Source: CAJINA01 sp964636125
GTDB lineage: Bacteria > Desulfobacterota > Desulfobacteria > Desulfobacterales > CAJINA01
Assembly (NCBI GenBank): GCA_964636125.1
Contig: CAZWPX010000001.1
Span: 62,001 to 126,000 of the forward strand
Reading direction: 5' to 3'
DNA length: 64,000 nucleotides
The notes beneath the pieces are model-generated. The model saw only the letters and a program-made list of their open reading frames with translations. It ran no database searches and was not told the origin of the DNA. Within the stretch, counting starts at the first letter, position 1. Each line of letters starts with the position of its first letter. The translations under genes were made by a program, and so were the position numbers. Below, one piece after another: positions 62,508 through 64,000 of this stretch.

Positions 62508-64000
62508 CTATTCCATCTCCCTGACAACCGAAGGGAAGAGGCCGGTGTTGGTGTGGGGCAGGAATTTTGCAGCGGAAAACCGGTTCATGAAATCCTGGTT
62601 CACGTTCAGTTCCAGGTAGGTAATGCTGTCTCTTATCCGGTCGATCTCTTCAAGATCACCAGGGGTGGTCAAAAAGCGGGTCGCGCCGCCGAGGCTGCTG
62701 TTGCCCAGGCTGCGGAAGGTGTCGATGGGCAGGTCGGGCAGCATGCCGATGGATATGGCGGAGTGGGGATTGATAAAGGAGCCGAAAGTCCCGGCCACAA
62801 AGAATGTGGACAGTTCTTTCAGGGCCATGCCCACAGATTCACTAATGGTTTCCAGGATGGTATACATGGCGGCCTTGGATCTTACCAGGCTGTCCAGGTC
62901 AACCTGGCTGATGCTCAGGTCTGTTCCGGTTCCCGAATTTTCCCCGCTCACCACTACAAAGTGATTCAGGCCATCTGCTTTTTTTAGTCTTTGGCCGCAT
63001 TTGGCGGGGACCAGTTTGCCGCGGATATCAAGCATCCCGGAAAGGAAAAGGCAGGCGGCCAGGTCGATAAGGCCGGAGCCGCAAATACCCACCGGGGGCA
63101 GATTTTCAATCGTGCGGATTTGAAATTGCCCGCTTTCGGGTGCGAGGGCCACCCGTTCGATGACCCCGGGGCCCGCCATCATTCCCATCCTGGTCACCCC
63201 GCCTTCCAGGGCGGGACCCGCTGCGCCGGCACAGGCGATCAGCCAGTTTCTATTGCCCAGGACCACCTCGGCATTGGTGCCGACATCAACCAGCAGGGTG
63301 GTTTCCACCTGGCGATGGATTCCGGAATACAAAATACCTGCAATCAGGTCGCCGCCGAAATAGCTGCCGATGTTGGGGAAAATAAAGACCCGGGCCCGGG
63401 GGTTCAGTGCCAGTCCGAGCGCGGCGGCCGGTACCAGACCGGGCCGATTGATGACCGGAATGTAGGGTTCGCGTATGATCCATTTTGGCTCGAGGCCCAT
63501 GAACAGGTGGGTCATGGCGGTGTTCCCGGCCACAGCGGACAGGAAGATCTGCGCCGGTTTGATCCCGCAGGTTTCACATAGCCGGGCAGTTTCACGGTTT
63601 AACCCGTCTATGATCAAATTCATAAGCTCCGTTTGCCCCGCTGGTTGGTCTGCATGGTGAATACGGGTGAGAATGTCCGGGCCGATGGAAATTTGCGGGT
63701 TGTCAAAAGAGTTCTCGGCCAGCGTGTTTCCAGTGCGCAGATCAACCAGCCTCAGCACCACCCGGGAAGTACCCAGATCCACCGCGAGTCCTGCTATGGG
63801 TGTCGGGTCATTGCCGGGGCGCACCCCGATTAAAGTCCAGTGGCTGCCCTGGCGGCAGAGGATGCAGTCCAGGCGGGTACCTGCCTGCCGGATCAGGGCC
63901 GGCAGTTCCCGGAGTAGCGCAAGGTCAATGGCAACGCTCTCAGACTGTAGGGCAGGTTTTAAACCGGCCAGCACTCTTTCGGTGTCGGCGGTGTTGTTTT
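62508..64000 (-). CDS. RamA-like ASKHA ATPase (DUF4445), partial
   Basis: The frame stays open to the window edge, so the true N-terminus, where such proteins often carry a 2Fe-2S domain, is outside. The visible ~497 codons include the actin-fold motifs G-L-A-V-D-L-G-T-S-R-V-V and L-L-V-D-V-G-T-N-A-E-V-V, A-C-A-G-A-A-G-P-A-L-E-G-G, and G-I-C-G-S-G-L-I-D-L. The family performs ATP-driven reduction of inactive Co(II) corrinoid in methyltransferase systems. The partner methyltransferase is expected upstream of the window. Confidence 0.8.
   Translation of the reverse strand, partial: NNTADTERVLAGLKPALQSESVAIDLALLRELPALIRQAGTRLDCILCRQGSHWTLIGVRPGNDPTPIAGLAVDLGTSRVVLRLVDLRTGNTLAENSFDNPQISIGPDILTRIHHADQPAGQTELMNLIIDGLNRETARLCETCGIKPAQIFLSAVAGNTAMTHLFMGLEPKWIIREPYIPVINRPGLVPAAALGLALNPRARVFIFPNIGSYFGGDLIAGILYSGIHRQVETTLLVDVGTNAEVVLGNRNWLIACAGAAGPALEGGVTRMGMMAGPGVIERVALAPESGQFQIRTIENLPPVGICGSGLIDLAACLFLSGMLDIRGKLVPAKCGQRLKKADGLNHFVVVSGENSGTGTDLSISQVDLDSLVRSKAAMYTILETISESVGMALKELSTFFVAGTFGSFINPHSAISIGMLPDLPIDTFRSLGNSSLGGATRFLTTPGDLEEIDRIRDSITYLELNVNQDFMNRFSAAKFLPHTNTGLFPSVVREME

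Overview
The window is about 54-56% G+C by eye and densely coded on both strands. It reads like a chromosomal segment of an anaerobic member of the Desulfobacterota, probably Desulfobacterales. This is inferred from gene content: a glycyl radical enzyme with its activase, several radical SAM and Fe-S proteins, a RamA-like corrinoid-reducing ASKHA protein, a molybdopterin oxidoreductase, two sigma-54 activators, a lysine-aminomutase-family enzyme, and families of short palindromic intergenic repeats. I see no rRNA, tRNA, CRISPR array, prophage or intact insertion sequence.

Layout. 0.4-5.5 kb: an MFS carrier, a small membrane protein, then pabA and a fused pabB-pabC (p-aminobenzoate synthesis) behind a short leader ORF and a terminator. 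5.5-8.5 kb: a 53-residue membrane miniprotein with a possible -24/-12 promoter, and a PAS-AAA-Fis sigma-54 activator flanked by TGGCGC palindromes. 8.5-17.6 kb: a five-gene minus-strand operon encoding an exported VWA protein, an exported unknown protein, an ABC permease of MacB-like topology, its ATPase, and an 1177-residue envelope protein with six ~119-residue tandem repeats. This operon is the best candidate for an undescribed system. 17.9-24.9 kb: a methyltransferase, an MFS carrier, a lone MCE lipoprotein, an HD protein, a lipid-kinase-like protein, a hydroxyacid dehydrogenase and unknowns. 25.2-30.1 kb: a catabolic cluster of class II aldolase, class III aminotransferase and FGGY kinase with a TetR regulator and three matching operator palindromes.

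30.3-39 kb: RluA-type pseudouridine synthase, an exported unknown protein, MurB, a KAS III enzyme, a response regulator with a DUF4388-like tail, a PilZ protein, and a DAHP synthase preceded by a leader peptide with four Trp codons in five, which implies control of aromatic synthesis by tryptophan attenuation. A decayed universal stress protein gene follows. 39.3-53.8 kb: UvrA, molybdopterin oxidoreductase, a KamA-family radical SAM enzyme, a glutamine synthetase-family protein, a Tat-type radical SAM protein, DegV, PlsC, parvulin, TrmO, a 49-codon Nudix deletion remnant and a TPR protein. 53.9-64 kb: an FMN-split-barrel protein, a glycyl radical enzyme with activase and GntR/FCD regulator (with a matching operator), an M23 peptidase, a PilZ-like protein, a second sigma-54 activator (GAF-AAA-Fis), and the ASKHA protein that runs off the window end.

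Two dispersed repeat families lie between genes. One is a ~140-bp element with terminal inverted repeats, one copy flanked by a TATTTA duplication. The other is a 91-bp element ending in AATAATCATC/GATGATTATT. Copies of both sit exactly at stop codons of neighbouring genes. Start codons were moved inward from the longest reading frame wherever a Shine-Dalgarno sequence or signal peptide supported it.
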